This document shows positions 35,501 to 46,732 of a stretch of 64,000 bases of DNA, one piece after another. The notes below the pieces were generated by a model. That model ran no database searches. It was not told where the DNA came from and worked only from the letters and a program-made list of their open reading frames with translations. Source of the DNA: Myrica gale (lineage: Eukaryota; Streptophyta; Magnoliopsida; Fagales; Myricaceae); NCBI GenBank assembly GCA_963930655.1, contig OZ005601.1, positions 26,784,921-26,848,920 on the forward strand, given 5' to 3'. The number at the start of each line of letters is the position of its first letter. Position 1 is the first letter of the stretch. The position numbers and the translations under genes were made by a program.

Positions 35501-38202
35501 TTGAAATAATCAAAGCCATCCCACACCTTGTCAGCAGGTGAAAATTGTGTCCACCAAACATTCAACAGTATCAGACAAGGACCAATACATATGCACTCTT
35601 TTATGTCGATGATGACCGCAGTAGGAGAGATGGAAGCTAATAGTGAAAACCACAGCACTGCTTAACAGAACGAGAGAACAATCTACAGCAGATAAATCCC
35701 TTAGAAGAACATCAGAGATTACAAAATTCTTTCAGGATTAAATATTCTTCAAAGACACCACCAAAGTACAACCAAAGCAAGAGCAGAACGACCTTTGTTC
35801 TTCTCATATAGCGTGTTGTCTTATATATTTTTGGTTGTGTTTGTGTTGTAATATTTTTGGTATGGGAATATGTGTTGGTATTGGGTTTAGTGAAAAGGTG
35901 AAGAGAGAGGTAATTTTTTATATTTTTTATATTTTTTATATTTTTTTATGGGAGAGAAAGAGATTATATTGGAGTATTTTATTAGGAGAGAAATAAAATG
36001 TTGGGGATAATTGGGTTTGCAAACGCAGCCTCTGTCATTACAAGGCCAGAGCCTCTTTTAAGCAAGAGAGAAATATCAAGAAGGTTAGAAAAGTGGACAC
36101 TTTGACAGGGGAGAAAGAGGGAGGGAGGTGGGAGTCATATAAAAGACCGAAGTTATGTTGCTTAATCTTGGACATTTCGCATGTTAGAATCCTTAAAAGA
36201 TACATTAGCCATTTAATGAACATATCTAGCCCCAGCCCTAGCCCCGAAACCTTCATACAACTCCCTATAAAATAAATTAAAATAAAACATAAAGCTCTGA
36301 GAAAGGAAGCATCAATGCATTCTGAGAAATGCTATCACATACCTACAGAGCACAACGGCCAAACTTCCCAACGTCGACAACATGCAGATTAACCACGGTC
36401 GACAGAAACACAAAGCCCTACTGTCTGTAGATCAGCTTTTTTTTAGGGGGGTCAACGTTGTAAACACTATTCCATCGTCATTTCTGTCATTAAGAAATGA
36501 GAAGCAAAAGCTTGCTACCCATTGAAGGGTAATTAAAAACGCAGACAATGTCGGCCCATGGCTCCAGTGCATTGTCCTAGCCATCGCTTAAAAAGCACGT
36601 GACAGATGAACTAAGTAAAAACGTAGACATAAGAATTTTTGGAATATTTCTAAAATTGTGATAGATTAGAATTTTATTGTATTTTGTATAAAAAAATAAG
36701 AAAAAAATACATTTTTCCCCACAAACTACCATATGTTTTGTACTTTACACCCTAAACTACTAGTTTTGACACATTACACCTTTTGACTACTAATTTTAGA
36801 TATTTTGCACATTTTATCGAAATTTTAGATTAAAATGACGATAATAATTTTATTATCAATTCATTAATTTCTCGAGAGTATTATTGTTGGAGGGGTAAAG
36901 TGTTTAATATTAGTAGTTGGAGGGTGAAATGTGTTAAAGTGAGTAATTTAGGTTGCAAAGTATCTAATATTGATAGTTTGAAGGTGTGATGTGTCAAAAT
37001 TGATAATTTAGAGTGCAATGTGTAGTAGTTATGGGTGAAAAATGTTCTTATCTTAAAAAATAAAAAATTTAGGAAAATTTGCTTTTTAGTCTTTAGGTTT
37101 TAACCCCTTTTCATTTTTAGTCATGAATTTTAGAGGGTCAAAATTTTAGTCCTTGAACTTTCATCTTTGTAAAATTTAGTCATTCCGTCAGTCTACCGTC
37201 AGTCTGCCGTCAAATTTGTACCAGTCGACCGGTATATGAAGCGGACGACCGCTACATATATCGGTCGACCACTCACTTTCAAAACATATAGTCGGTCGAC
37301 CGCTTCAAAATTGGTTGTCGACCGGTACAAAAATTGACTGTAGACTGACGGAAGTACTAAATTTTACAAAGATGAAAGTTCAAGGACTAAAATTTTGAAG
37401 GTTGAAAGTTAAGGACTAAAATTAAAAAGGACCCAAAACCTAAGGACTAAAAATCAAAGTTCCCAAAAATTTATAAAAGACAGTGATAAAGAAAAAAATA
37501 GAGGTGAAGTGAATTTTTTATTATTATTACTTTAAAAAATTAAATTAACTATGTTTGTAAATAAAAATTTAGAAATAGATAGAATTTTAGAGAAGACAAA
37601 ACCAATAAGAAACAAGAGTTCATTTCCTAAACAAGACCCAGAAAATGGAATAAATTATATCGATAGCAATGTATCACAGCAATTATAAAGTAATTACGTT
37701 ATTAACGATTTAAAGAATACGGAAATTAAAAGCTGAATACCGATTTTAGCTGCCCAAAACGCTGTTCATCGGAGAGGAACTCCTTCATCTTGGTGGTCCG
37801 GGGGTGGTGCATCCACATGGTGCCATCCATGAACTGCACCCCATTGGACTCGCAGGCCTCAATGATAGTGTCGAACTCGGCGGCGCTGAGGGCGACGGGC
37901 TTCTCGAGCAACAGGTGCTTCTTCTTCTGGGCAGCGAGGACGGCCCAGCGCGCGTGCAGGCTGGTGGGCAGGGGGACGTAGACGGCGTCGACGTCCGGGT
38001 CGTCGAGTACGGCCTCGTAGGAGCCGTAGATCTTGGCTTCGGGCGGGAAGTTGTTGGCTGATGCGAATCTAGAGGCCTTCTCGAGCGAGCGGCTGCCGAT
38101 AGCGGTGATCGTGGCGTTTGGAGAAAGCGCGATGGCGCGAGAGAGCTTGCGGGCTATCTCAGCGCAGCCTATTATTCCGAATCGGACGAGCGTCTCGGAC
38201 AT
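26527..38202 (-). CDS. GFO/IDH/MocA-family oxidoreductase (At4g09670-like), two exons
   Basis: NAD(P)-dependent dehydrogenase of the plant At4g09670 family, whose substrate is not established. Exon 1 is 38202-37741 (154 codons) and exon 2 is 27147-26527 (206 codons plus stop), giving 360 aa against about 362 in Arabidopsis. Joining at TCG|GTATTC and CCACAG|ATG keeps phase 0 and aligns with the family around QLKS/HSCF. The Rossmann motif GIIGCA is at 9-14, the family's EKP motif at 100-102, and DGTMW at 126-130. The C-terminal half has [14 protein letters not shown] and the conserved [15 protein letters not shown]. Exon 1 is clearly GC-richer than its surroundings. The 10,593-bp intron is full of transposons; both exons remain open, so it is probably expressed if the intron is spliced. 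Confidence 0.88.
28303..35480 (+). mobile_element. L1-type LINE retrotransposon, decayed, with exact target duplications
   Basis: Bounded by a perfect 16-bp duplication ACTAGACATGCAAAGT (28287-28302 and 35481-35496) and ending in a poly-A tail after TTACTTATA. ORF1 remnants span about 28363-31650 and include [17 protein letters not shown] sequence seen in plant LINE ORF1. ORF2 starts at 31744: endonuclease ([20 protein letters not shown], then YSDHFPI), reverse transcriptase with LLFADDTLI near 33810-33840, and a C-terminal zf-RVT domain at about 34880-35090. ORF1 and ORF2 are cut by several in-frame stops (for example near 28829, 32361, 33477 and 33852) and a frameshift near 32230, so it cannot encode its own machinery. 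A solo LTR (29323-30633) interrupts ORF1. Confidence 0.93.
29323..30633 (+). mobile_element. Gypsy-type solo LTR inside the LINE
   Basis: Starts TGTAATACCCCG, ends GGGGCGTTACA, and is flanked by an exact 5-bp duplication CCGAT (29318-29322 and 30634-30638). The LINE reading frame resumes after it. There is no internal coding region or second LTR, so it is the product of LTR-LTR recombination. Same family as 2428-3633, opposite orientation. Confidence 0.9.
35833..36030 (+). mobile_element. Tourist-like MITE (copy A)
   Basis: Begins GGTTGTGTTTGTGTTG and ends GGTTTGCAAACGCAGCC, imperfect inverted ends. The whole sequence matches the complement of 40957-41156. It sits in the oxidoreductase intron. 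Non-coding. Confidence 0.7.
36708..37050. mobile_element. Foldback MITE (TTTACACCCTAAACTA family, copy A)
   Basis: Inverted arms are built from diverged repeats of 'ACTTTACACC...AAACTA' at the left and their complement (TAGTTGGAGGGTGAAATGTG) at the right. Related copies are at 38460-40345 (split) and about 62800-63135. Ends are approximate. Confidence 0.6.
37084..37455. mobile_element. Foldback MITE with CGGTCGACCG core (copy B)
   Basis: Inverted arms start TTTTTAGTCTTTAGGTTTT and end in the complement. The centre has several CGGTCGACC motifs, as in 21379-21691. It lies about 285 bp inside the oxidoreductase intron donor. Confidence 0.75.
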
Positions 38203-38283
38203 TTTGGTGAGTCGATGACAGTGGAAGAGATGCTGGGCAGCTAGTTCGGATATGGAAGGTTGGATAGAAGTTGTAACTTCAAA

Positions 38284-38294
38284 ATATATTTATG
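38284..38294 (-). promoter_or_regulatory. Likely TATA box of the oxidoreductase gene
   Basis: ATAAATATATT on the minus strand, roughly 85 bp before the ATG at 38202. It is a reasonable but weak match in AT-rich DNA. Confidence 0.4.
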
Positions 38295-38610
38295 GGGACC
38301 ATCCATAGAAAAAGAAATAATTAATAATTGAGGTTTGGTATTGAGATTAAAAAATTTATAAAATAATATATTCGGTTGAATTATTTTTTATTATAATATT
38401 TATTTAAACTTTTTTCTTTATTTCATTATTAATCTCATAAATTATTTTTATTTTTTTAGGTAAATATATTATTTATCTACGTATTATCATAAATTTTACA
38501 CTTTACATTATAAATTATCATTTTTATTGCATTTCAAACTCTAACTACCTATCCTAACACTTTACATCATCTGTTAAATTTTAGACTAAAATGATGATAA
38601 TGCCCTAGAC

Positions 38611-39954
38611 CAGTGGCGGATCCAGGATCCAGTTTGAAGGGGGCGAACTCTTAAGGCGAAATGACAATTTTTTTTCCTACGTAATGCAAAAAGGTGTTTT
38701 GAAATTAAAATATCTAAAATTAAGGATTAAAGCATTAAAAATATTAAAATACACGTACCTTACAAAACAAAATTCACCAACAAAAAAAAGATATATGTCA
38801 ATGATGCAGTTGATAATATATGCCAAATAACATCAGTAATGTGTCAATCTGTGATTCAAGCTAATGCGAAATAAGTTGAGAAATAAAAAATAGCTAACTA
38901 GCCTATGTAATCTATTTTCCTGTTATATAAATAAACAACTATTCTTAGATAGGGTTGATACTTCTTTTTTTCATGCATATAACACGAAAGAGGGAGATAC
39001 AATCTTAGCAAAAACTCATATACAATTCATCCTCATTTAAAAAAAAATAGAGAAAAATTTAAAATAAATAAAAACATATCATGTAATTAATTAATTACTT
39101 TTGTACGTGGCAGCTAAAGAAATTTGTGTACTTATATAAAACACTTTATAACAAGGCACTTTTTTTCTCACTCAAACATTAAAGTAGACACAAACAAAAA
39201 TAAAGTAGCATTTCTTCTTACAGAAGTCGCTGCACATCTGGCAAAGGCGCTGAGCTTTTGTTTGTTTGGGAAATTAGGCGCTGACAGCTTTTACAAGTTA
39301 GTTAACAGCTTTGAGAAAAAAAAAAAAAAAACCTGTTTGATCCAAACGCACTCTCGATTTTTCTTTAGATTTCACGAGTTTTTCCACGTTTGGTCCGAGA
39401 CTTCGCTCTTTCCCCTCGGTCAGATCGGTCTCTCGCTCTGCACCCGCGTAAAGATATCCATAGATCTCTGTACCGTTCCGTTATATAGAGAGCTGCAACA
39501 TTGGCTTGATTCCGGTCGGCCATGGCTCCTCCCGCGCAGTCTCAGCGGTCCGCCTCACTGTCTCAACCTTCTGGGTAAGTGAAACTCCCCCCCCCCTCTC
39601 TCTCTCTCTGAAAACCGAAATTTGACCGGAGTCTGGTTGCGGAATGCTTGTAGAAAAGCAAAATTAGGTTTCGAAGCTCATCCAAAATGAGTGAAATGAG
39701 CGAAATGAGCTTTATTTTGGTGGCTGTTTTCGATTTTGCCTCAGCATTTAAAGTATGACAATTCGTGGATTCGAACATCTAGTGGCATTCTAGACTCTTT
39801 GACTCTCGGTGCTGGCTGACATAAGCCCAGTAGTGTTTGATCAAGATTTTAAGGGGGCGGCTCGTATTAAAAAAATAAAAAAGTAAAAAAATATTGAGAG
39901 ATTTTTCAGGCGATGGGGGCCGCCCCCCATCGCCCCTCGCTAGATCCGCCTCTG
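38611..39954 (-). mobile_element. hAT-type transposon with captured gene sequence (copy 3)
   Basis: Ends CAGTGGCGGATCCAGG and, on the minus strand, CAGAGGCGGATCTAGC; flanks CCCTAGAC (38603-38610) and CCCTTGAC (39955-39962) match at 7 of 8. An 11-bp perfect hairpin (39909-39919 with 39924-39934, 4-nt loop) lies 20 nt inside the right end. This end corresponds to the left end of copies 1 and 2, so this copy is reversed. The interior (about 39180-39830) looks like a captured 5' region of a host gene and has different composition from the rest. Confidence 0.8.
39522..39574 (+). pseudogene. Captured exon 1 of AP-4 beta-adaptin (beta-adaptin-like protein A)
   Basis: An ATG in good context encodes MAPPAQSQRSASLSQPSG and stops at a canonical donor GG|GTAAGTG. 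This matches the start of plant beta-adaptin-like protein A, the beta subunit of the AP-4 vesicle-coat complex, from memory of the family N-terminus. A leader-like stretch precedes it (39340-39521) and intron-like sequence follows. The next exons are absent from the window and the whole piece lies between the ends of a hAT element, so it is a transduplicated fragment, not a gene. The identification rests on 18 residues. Confidence 0.6.
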
Positions 39955-40345
39955 CCCTTGACCCACTTTTTCGAATAAATGATGCAAAATGTCTAATGAT
40001 AGTTGGAGTGTGCAAAATGTCTAAAAATTTGACAAAATATATAAAGTGTCTAAGGCTCTGTTTGCATAACAAAATTTTAACCACCTAAATTTTTATCATC
40101 ATTACAAAACACCCTCTCTCCTCACTTTTTCATCAATTTTCATACATTTTTTCACTTTTTTACCAACTTTTTCATTCTCTTTCCTCACTTTTTCATCAAT
40201 CCTAATACCTAAAATTTTAAGAAGCCTAAAATCTCAAACACAACCTAAAATTGGTAATTAAAAAGTGAAATGTGACAGAATTGGTAATTTATGATGAAAG
40301 TGCAAAAATCATGATAGTTTAAGGATAAAAAGTGTATTTATCTTT

Positions 40346-40956
40346 TTATTTTTTTATCAACTCCATATTTTAAAATTTTAACCACCTCACAATTTTAACA
40401 ATCAAACACCTCAGCGTCAAAATTGAATAGCAAGTTAATCCAACTGCTTAGTTAGCACCGTCAGAAGAAAATGAACTTTTCAACCCATTTAATGATAAAT
40501 AGGTATGGATAATGCACGTTTTAATCCAAGACGAAGATGGTCACAGACTAAAGGCTTTCTCAGCTCCGAAGTCAATTGACATGAACTTGATCTGATGAAA
40601 TTTGCTCAATGATTATGGTAGCTAGACAATCAACTTATAAAGCATATTTTCTTTTATTTTTTCCTACATGAGCAGAGCAATAAGATTATGTTTAATTAAA
40701 ATGGAATTAATTTGATGTTTTTTTCGCACTCAATTCGCACCCCTAACTCCACAATTTCCTCTAAATTCAAATAATTGACTCTCCAAGGAAGTTCACAAAA
40801 GCCTGATCATTTGTAAGTCCTCAAATTCTCATGGAAAGTGACGATACTTCATTTGAATTTTTGGGACCCCAAATTTTTGAACAAACAAACATCCCCTATA
40901 TCAATCAGGCCTCGTGTAGTCAAAAACAGGAAAAAAAAAATATATATATATATATA
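40346..40956. other. Intergenic, AT-rich
   Basis: No gene or transposon end was recognised between the split MITE and the MITE at 40957. Confidence 0.4.
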
Positions 40957-41156
40957 GACTGCGTTTGCCAACCTAACAATCCCAAAAATATTATCTCACT
41001 CCTAATAAAATAATCCAATATAATTCCTCTCTCTCCTATAAAAAAATATAAAAAATTACAAAAAATATAAAAAAATTACCTCTCTCTTCACCTTTTCACT
41101 AAACTCAATACCAACACATATTCACATACCAAAAATATTACAACACAAACACAACC
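40957..41156 (-). mobile_element. Tourist-like MITE (copy B)
   Basis: The complement of this stretch matches 35833-36030 over its whole length, including the ends (GACTGCGTTTGCCAACC here against GGCTGCGTTTGCAAACC there). ATA occurs on both sides, weak evidence of a 3-bp duplication in AT-rich DNA. Confidence 0.65.
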
Positions 41157-41871
41157 ATATATTCTTGATCAGGATAGCGATTACTGCTGCTTTTACATTC
41201 TGGAAAGTTCGAGGAGCTCCTTTTCCCGAACACTGTCATTGGGAGTATCTCCTTTTCTTTAACGCTGAATGGGTACAAGAGTTGCCAAGAAAAGGGGGAA
41301 AAAAAATAGGTGCAAGAGTTAAATCCGGAAAAGCTCTTCCCCTATCAATGTAAAACGTTTTATTCAGGAAACCATTTTAGTGAAAATGTTTTCCTTAGAA
41401 GTCATTTTCCCCATAGGTTGTGATTTTGACAAACAGATTTCTAAGTTAAAACATTTTGAGTTAAAAAAATTTCAAAAGAAATGTGAAAAGTTCTCTCTAG
41501 TAGTGTAAACATTTTATATATCTCATTGGTTACCGAAGATGTAATCTTCTTTTCTTTTCTCCTGTGTTAATGGTATAACTATAATACTTGCAACTTCTTT
41601 TCTTTTCTCCTATGTTAATGGTATAATACTTGCAACTTACTGTGCTGGTTCTAATTGACACGTGGATCATTCCAAAAGGAATGTTTTATCTAAAATGCGA
41701 AGAAGCAATGGAAAATATAAGCGTACTCATCTTATCTCCAAGCAAAGCTTTAGATAGTTATAGTGCATAGTTATAGTGCTCTTGAGGTTAACTCTTATTA
41801 TAACAAGCTAGATGAGATATTTTAGCTGATGATGTCAAAGATAACCTAATGTTAGAGATAGATAAGCCATC
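41157..41871. other. Intergenic, with a short tandem duplication
   Basis: No gene is supported. About 50 bp (CTTCTTTTCTTTTCTCCTRTG...AATACTTGCAAC) is present twice at roughly 41547-41640. The open frame at 41165-41353 has no domain. Confidence 0.45.
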
Positions 41872-41879
41872 AATGAGGG

Positions 41880-43084
41880 CAGAGGCGGAACGAAGGGGTA
41901 GCGACCCTCGGCGGTCGCTACCCCTCACGCCACAAAAAATTTTTTTCATTACTTTATTATTTTTAAAAAAAAAAAATTAAGTTGGCCTGGGCCCGATACC
42001 CCTGAAGCTCAGGCTCAGACCAACTATACATATGTTTTACACATAAAGCCTGGGCCCGATACCCCTGCCCAAAAAACTGCAATAACATCGTCTGACATTT
42101 TCTATCAGTCCACACAGCAGAAATGAGCTAAACTGGCACCATCAGTCCTCACACCTCTCACTCTCTCATTTTTTTGCTTTTTTCCTTATTTTTGCATATT
42201 ATATTAAAAAAAACTTAAAAGCTCCTATTGTAACTTTTTGCAAAAAAAAAATATTGTTCAATTATTTGGATAGTACGGTTGCAGGTTGTTCCCGCGACCC
42301 ACTTTTTTTCTTCCCTGGGTATACCCTCGCTGGGTGTCTATGAAAGTCTCGATGTCTGATCATAAGAGCCAGGTGTTGTTTCCTCTATTCAGAGGTACAA
42401 TATTATGTGGACTTAGATATCCACTATGTATGGACGTTAACTTAGTCAAAGAATGAAAGAAAAAAAAAAACGAAGAAAAAGTTTATTGCCAAAATTTGCA
42501 GAACAAAGTTGATTGCCAAAATATCATGAGGCGGATGAGTATTTTGCACTTCTAAGTAGACAAATGTGTCATTGCATAGAGCAAAAGGAAGCACTAATTT
42601 TAGAACTTCAGCAATTGTTTGTTTTTATATTTTGACAACTGTTGTACTGTTTTGCTTTTGTGGAATTGGTTGCCATCTATTTTTCACTGTTTATTTGAAT
42701 CTCCACATGTGTTTATGAACAGGAGACTTCACTTTGCATCTCCACATGTATTTGCATCTCCACATGGCTTTTAGTAACTGGAATATAATATATTGATACA
42801 TTTATTTTATTTTATTTTATTTAGATAATGGATAAGTTTGTCACAAGAGAACGAAGTCGTTTTGTAACATTTTCAAAATATGTAAAATCGTAGGATGCAA
42901 TTGTCACCTCTCAGTCGCAGTACATAGCACAGTACATGTATTGTAATATTTTTAATGCTTTTAGTCTTTAATTTTTGATATTGTAATTGTAAGACAATTT
43001 TTAGCATTATAAAGGAAAAAAAAATTTTATCATTTCGTCTTTAGAATTCGACTCCCCTGAATTTTGGTCCTGGTTCCGCCACTG
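41880..43084 (+). mobile_element. hAT-type non-autonomous transposon (copy 2)
   Basis: An exact 8-bp duplication AATGAGGG flanks it (41872-41879 and 43085-43092). Ends are CAGAGGCGGAAC and, on the minus strand, CAGTGGCGGAACCAGG. A 13-bp perfect hairpin (41894-41906 with 41913-41925, 6-nt loop) lies 14 nt from the left end. The part at 42903-43000 aligns with 13208-13290 of copy 1. No transposase frame in 1,205 bp. Confidence 0.87.
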
Positions 43085-44466
43085 AATGAGGGGCGTGGCA
43101 TCGGAAGGGAGTCTCTGATGCTAGAGTTTTAGATCGAAAAGTGCATAAGTTTAGAGAGTTAATTAAGCATGAAAAATATGTTGGGGGTATATCTTACTTT
43201 TATAGGTGGAGAGAATTATAGTCCTACTAAGGATCAACTACTTAGGTGGTTAGGACTTTTAGTCCTACTGCGAGTCTTGGAGTGTCCTGACCAGATAGAG
43301 GGATGATTCTTCTGGATATATGGGAGAATCGGGAGTCCTAAGGACCTTGACAGTGATCTAATGATTCAAATGGGCCTCGCAGGCTAGCTGCTGCCTGGTT
43401 TGATATGGATCTAATGAATAATGGCCCATCATTAGCCATTCAGTTGGACATACATAGATCACAACTTAATGTTGTTTTTGGCATAAAATGTTTTCCACCC
43501 TAAGTCATTTTTTGTTTTACAGAGAAACGTAAATATTTTTTGCAGCAAGTTTAAGTTTTACGGAAAAATAATATTTTCCGCCATAATTCATTTTCTATCA
43601 AAACTTTTACAAAGAAAACGTAAAATAATTCTGCAACGAGTCAAAGTTTTACGAAAAATCGTAAAAGAGTTTTCCAGCTTAAAATGTTTTTTGCCATAAC
43701 TCATTTCGTGTCAAAAGTTTTACAAAGAAACGTAAAAAATTTCTGTAGCAAGTCAAAGTTTTATGAAGATGAAGAAAGTAGTAAGAAACTGCAAGAAAAA
43801 TAAGAGATATGAGCAAAGGGCTAGTTGTTATTTTAGTTTCGTAGCATCCATGTTATATTGTATACTTTGGTTGCAGAACAATACTAACAATGACGATATA
43901 ATTTAACATTACTCTTGAATAAATTCTCCTTTAGGCTTGATAGGTATCAATTGATTGCACCGGCAATGATGTTAATCCCATATTCCCATTTCATACCTGT
44001 TTATACCGCCTGATGTACATGGTATTTTAGAAAATCTGGAACATTTATCCCACCAGTTTAACTTCGTCTATATCTGCCTATATTGGTGTGTAAGCGACTG
44101 CTATATTGGTCTGCGTTCCCCAATTTTATCGGAATATCTTTCTAAAATTTTGGGAATACAAAGTAAAACGGAAGTTGGCTACAAAAAAAAATACTAAACT
44201 ATGATGGTGCTCCAGTATTGATAATACATTCTAATATTCCACTTAACTACTTGCTATAATTCCACCATGGAAAGTATTATCATTTTCTGTTCCATTGTGG
44301 ATGCTGTTTGCTGACAAGAATATTTTGTGAGAAATTAAAGTCGGCCAATTGCAAACTCAGAATGCTTGAGAGATGCTAGGGACTAATAAGTTATACGTTG
44401 GCAAACCAATTGTAGTGGTTTTACTGTTTTAGCTCTAAAGGACAGATAGTCGCTTTAAATGACAGC
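43085..44466. other. Intergenic with degenerate tandem repeats
   Basis: At about 43475-43770 a unit near 100-110 bp occurs three times, each with a variant of TTTTACAAAGAAACGTAAA followed by GCAACGAGTCAAAGTTTTA. No coding potential was found here, nor any exons of the truncated kinase gene further downstream. Confidence 0.5.
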
Positions 44467-44471
44467 AATAT

Positions 44472-45723
44472 TGTTAGGAATATGTTTAGTTGGCATTCCT
44501 TCGTGTGTATGTTTGTTGAAACTCCTGAGATGTTAGGTTTGTAAGGATTCTGGGAAGAGCTGAAATCTGCATTACAAAGAACTTGGGATTACTTCAGACA
44601 GGACAAGTCAGTTTGAAGTCAACTACAAGTCAGACAGAAATGCGATTCAAAGAATGACGTAACAGAAATTGGTTATTTCAGTTTTAATTATATTAAAGAC
44701 ACCCAGAAAGACCAAAATGCCCAGACCTTTCTACGTGGAAATTGAGAGTGACTCATAGCTTAAAAGCCTCTCAATATCAATCACTAAAGTACTCAGAAAA
44801 TCGAGAACTACTGTGCCTTCTTCGAGAGATTTCTTTTGTGCTTAGTTCTGCCACCCCTTTAGGTTTTCTGAGCCCTTGATGAACTGAGAATGAAGCCTCA
44901 AAGAAGAAACCCCTCTCTTTAGGATTCTTAGTTCGAAAGTTTGATCACTGTATTTGATTTCCACACAAAGAATTTCAAGACTTCAGAGGTTGCTGAGATC
45001 TTGAAGATTTGAGTGTCAGGCTCGTGTGTTTGCTGCTGGTGCGAGTTCGCAAGTGAAGTCGGCAAAGGTAAGAATAGCTAGGTAAGTGGGGTTGGTTTTT
45101 CAAATGGAAGAGAGGTTCTCTGTCCCTGCATAGGTGCAGATCCGAATGGTTTAGTTCGGGTAAGGTTGCAAGTGTGTTAGACTAGGATATTGGGTATTCG
45201 GGAGTCTATTGATCACCTTGTAATTCGAATTTGAAAAACTAGTGAAACTATTACCTGGCTTACGGGCCCGGAGAGTTTTTCTCTTTTGGAATTTGTTTCC
45301 GAGAGAGTTTCTCTTCGTAACCAAAAGACTTGTGTCATTGTATTGTGATTGATCTTTTATTTACTGTTCTTGAATTAAGAATTAATCATCTTGAACTGAA
45401 TATTGAATTCGTAGGTGATTGTGCTGAGTGAAAGAATCTTGATTATAGATTCTATGTTAAATTGATTTCATGTTAGTGTGTTCTTTATATTACTGTGAAA
45501 CGTGTTTACATTGAACTTACTAATATTGGTTTGTGAAGTTTGTGCAGGAACTTTTCGTGTTGATTAAAATAGTTTTAAGAGTGTTGTTGGTGTGTGTTTA
45601 TATACTCTGTGAGTATATTGTGTAGTTTCTTTGAGTTGATATTGTAATAGGAAGTTTATAAAAAAATTGGATAACCTATTCACCCCCCTCTAGGTTAAGT
45701 TGAGTCTTAAACAAGTCTGTTCA
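44472..45723 (+). repeat. 5' LTR of the Copia element
   Basis: 1,252 bp, starting TGTTAGGAATATG and ending CTGTTCA. It differs from the 3' LTR at only about a dozen positions by eye (for example AAAGAACTT here against AAAAACTT), roughly 99% identity, implying a recent insertion. Confidence 0.95.
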
Positions 45724-45770
45724 ATTGGTATCAGAGGAAATCTCGATTCCTTAGACTCAATATTATAGAG

Positions 45771-46712
45771 ATGGACAGAAGTCAATCTCTAGGGGTACCA
45801 CCATACTTTGATGGGTCTAACTACGCCTATTGGAAAGTTAGAATGCGAGCATTTCTAAAATCCATAGACGAGAAAGTATGGATAGCTGTTACTAATGGAT
45901 GGGAAAAACCTACTGTGACAGTAAATGAGGTCACGAGTGTAAAAGATTCACAACTTTGGAGTTCAACTGAAAGAGAAACAGCTGGCTGGAATAGTAAGGC
46001 TATTAATGTCATTTTTATGAGTGTCTCTGCTGAAGAATTTATTAGAATTTCTAATTGTGAAACTGCAAAAGAAGCTTGGGATATTCTATGTACTACTCAT
46101 GAGGGAACAAAGGCTGTAAGGGATTCTAAGCTTCAAATGATTACATCTAAGTTTGAAGAACTTAGAATGAGAGATGATGAATCATTTGATGAGTTTCATG
46201 GTAAAATTACAAATTTAGTAAACTCGAGTTTCAGCCTTGGTGAAAAAATGTCTGAATCTAAAGTGGTTCGTAAGATTTTAAAGTCATTACCAGAAAGATT
46301 TAGGCCTAAGGTAACTGCTATTGAAGAGAGCAAGATATTGGATTCTATAAATCTAGATGAGCTAGTAGGATCTCTTCAAACTTATGAGATGACTCTTCCT
46401 ACTATAAAGAAAGGAAAATCAATAGCTTTGAAAACTATTGAAGAGACTTCCGAATCTGAAAATGATAGTTTTGATGAAGCTGATATGGCCTTATTTGTTA
46501 AGAAATTTAGGAAAGCCTTTAGGTTTAAGAAAGGCAGGAATTGGAAAGGCCAAAAATCTAATACTAAATCATTTGCTAAACCTAATTGGAAGAATGATGA
46601 GCAGAAAGATAAATCTGAAAAGAAGGATTTAAAAAGAAACAAGAACAAGGTTTACAATGTCATGGGTGTAAAGGATTCGGTCATTTTAAAGCTGAGTGTC
46701 CTACTTACTTAA
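45771..46712 (+). pseudogene. Copia gag (capsid) ORF, shifted at its 3' end
   Basis: Starts 48 bp after the LTR and gives about 290 in-frame residues of Copia gag: an N-terminal YFDGSNYAYWKVRM stretch, then the UBN2-type capsid region (AKEAWDILCTTHEGT), then a basic tail. Around 46645 the frame slips. The CCHC zinc knuckle (CHGCKGFGHFKAEC) is encoded immediately downstream in the next frame and joins the following ORF. The last 20 or so residues of this frame are therefore out-of-frame read-through. Confidence 0.85.
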
Positions 46713-46732
46713 AATCTAAAGGGAAAAGTGCT

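Larger units (their letters stand above)
27148..37740 (-). other. 10.6-kb intron of the oxidoreductase gene
   Basis: A single intron with canonical ends (donor GTATTC at 37740, acceptor CCACAG ending 27148). It contains a 7.2-kb LINE in the opposite orientation, a Gypsy solo LTR inside the LINE, a Tourist-like MITE (35833-36030) and two foldback MITEs (36708-37050 and 37084-37455). The stretches 27160-28286 and 36040-36700 are AT-rich with no gene recognised. Confidence 0.85.
38460..40345. mobile_element. Foldback MITE split by a hAT and a Tourist-like insertion (copy B)
   Basis: Left part 38460-38610, a middle piece 39963-40050 and a right part after about 40250 together resemble the MITEs at 36708 and about 62800. 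The hAT element 38611-39954 lies in its centre. A second insertion, from GGCTCTGTTTGCATAAC (about 40051) to CTCAAACACAACC (about 40250), is flanked by TAA, the usual Tourist/Harbinger target. Confidence 0.6.

Noticed and set aside
39124-39582. 152-codon open frame as a gene
   Set aside because: It runs in a different frame from the captured beta-adaptin exon and lies inside a hAT element.
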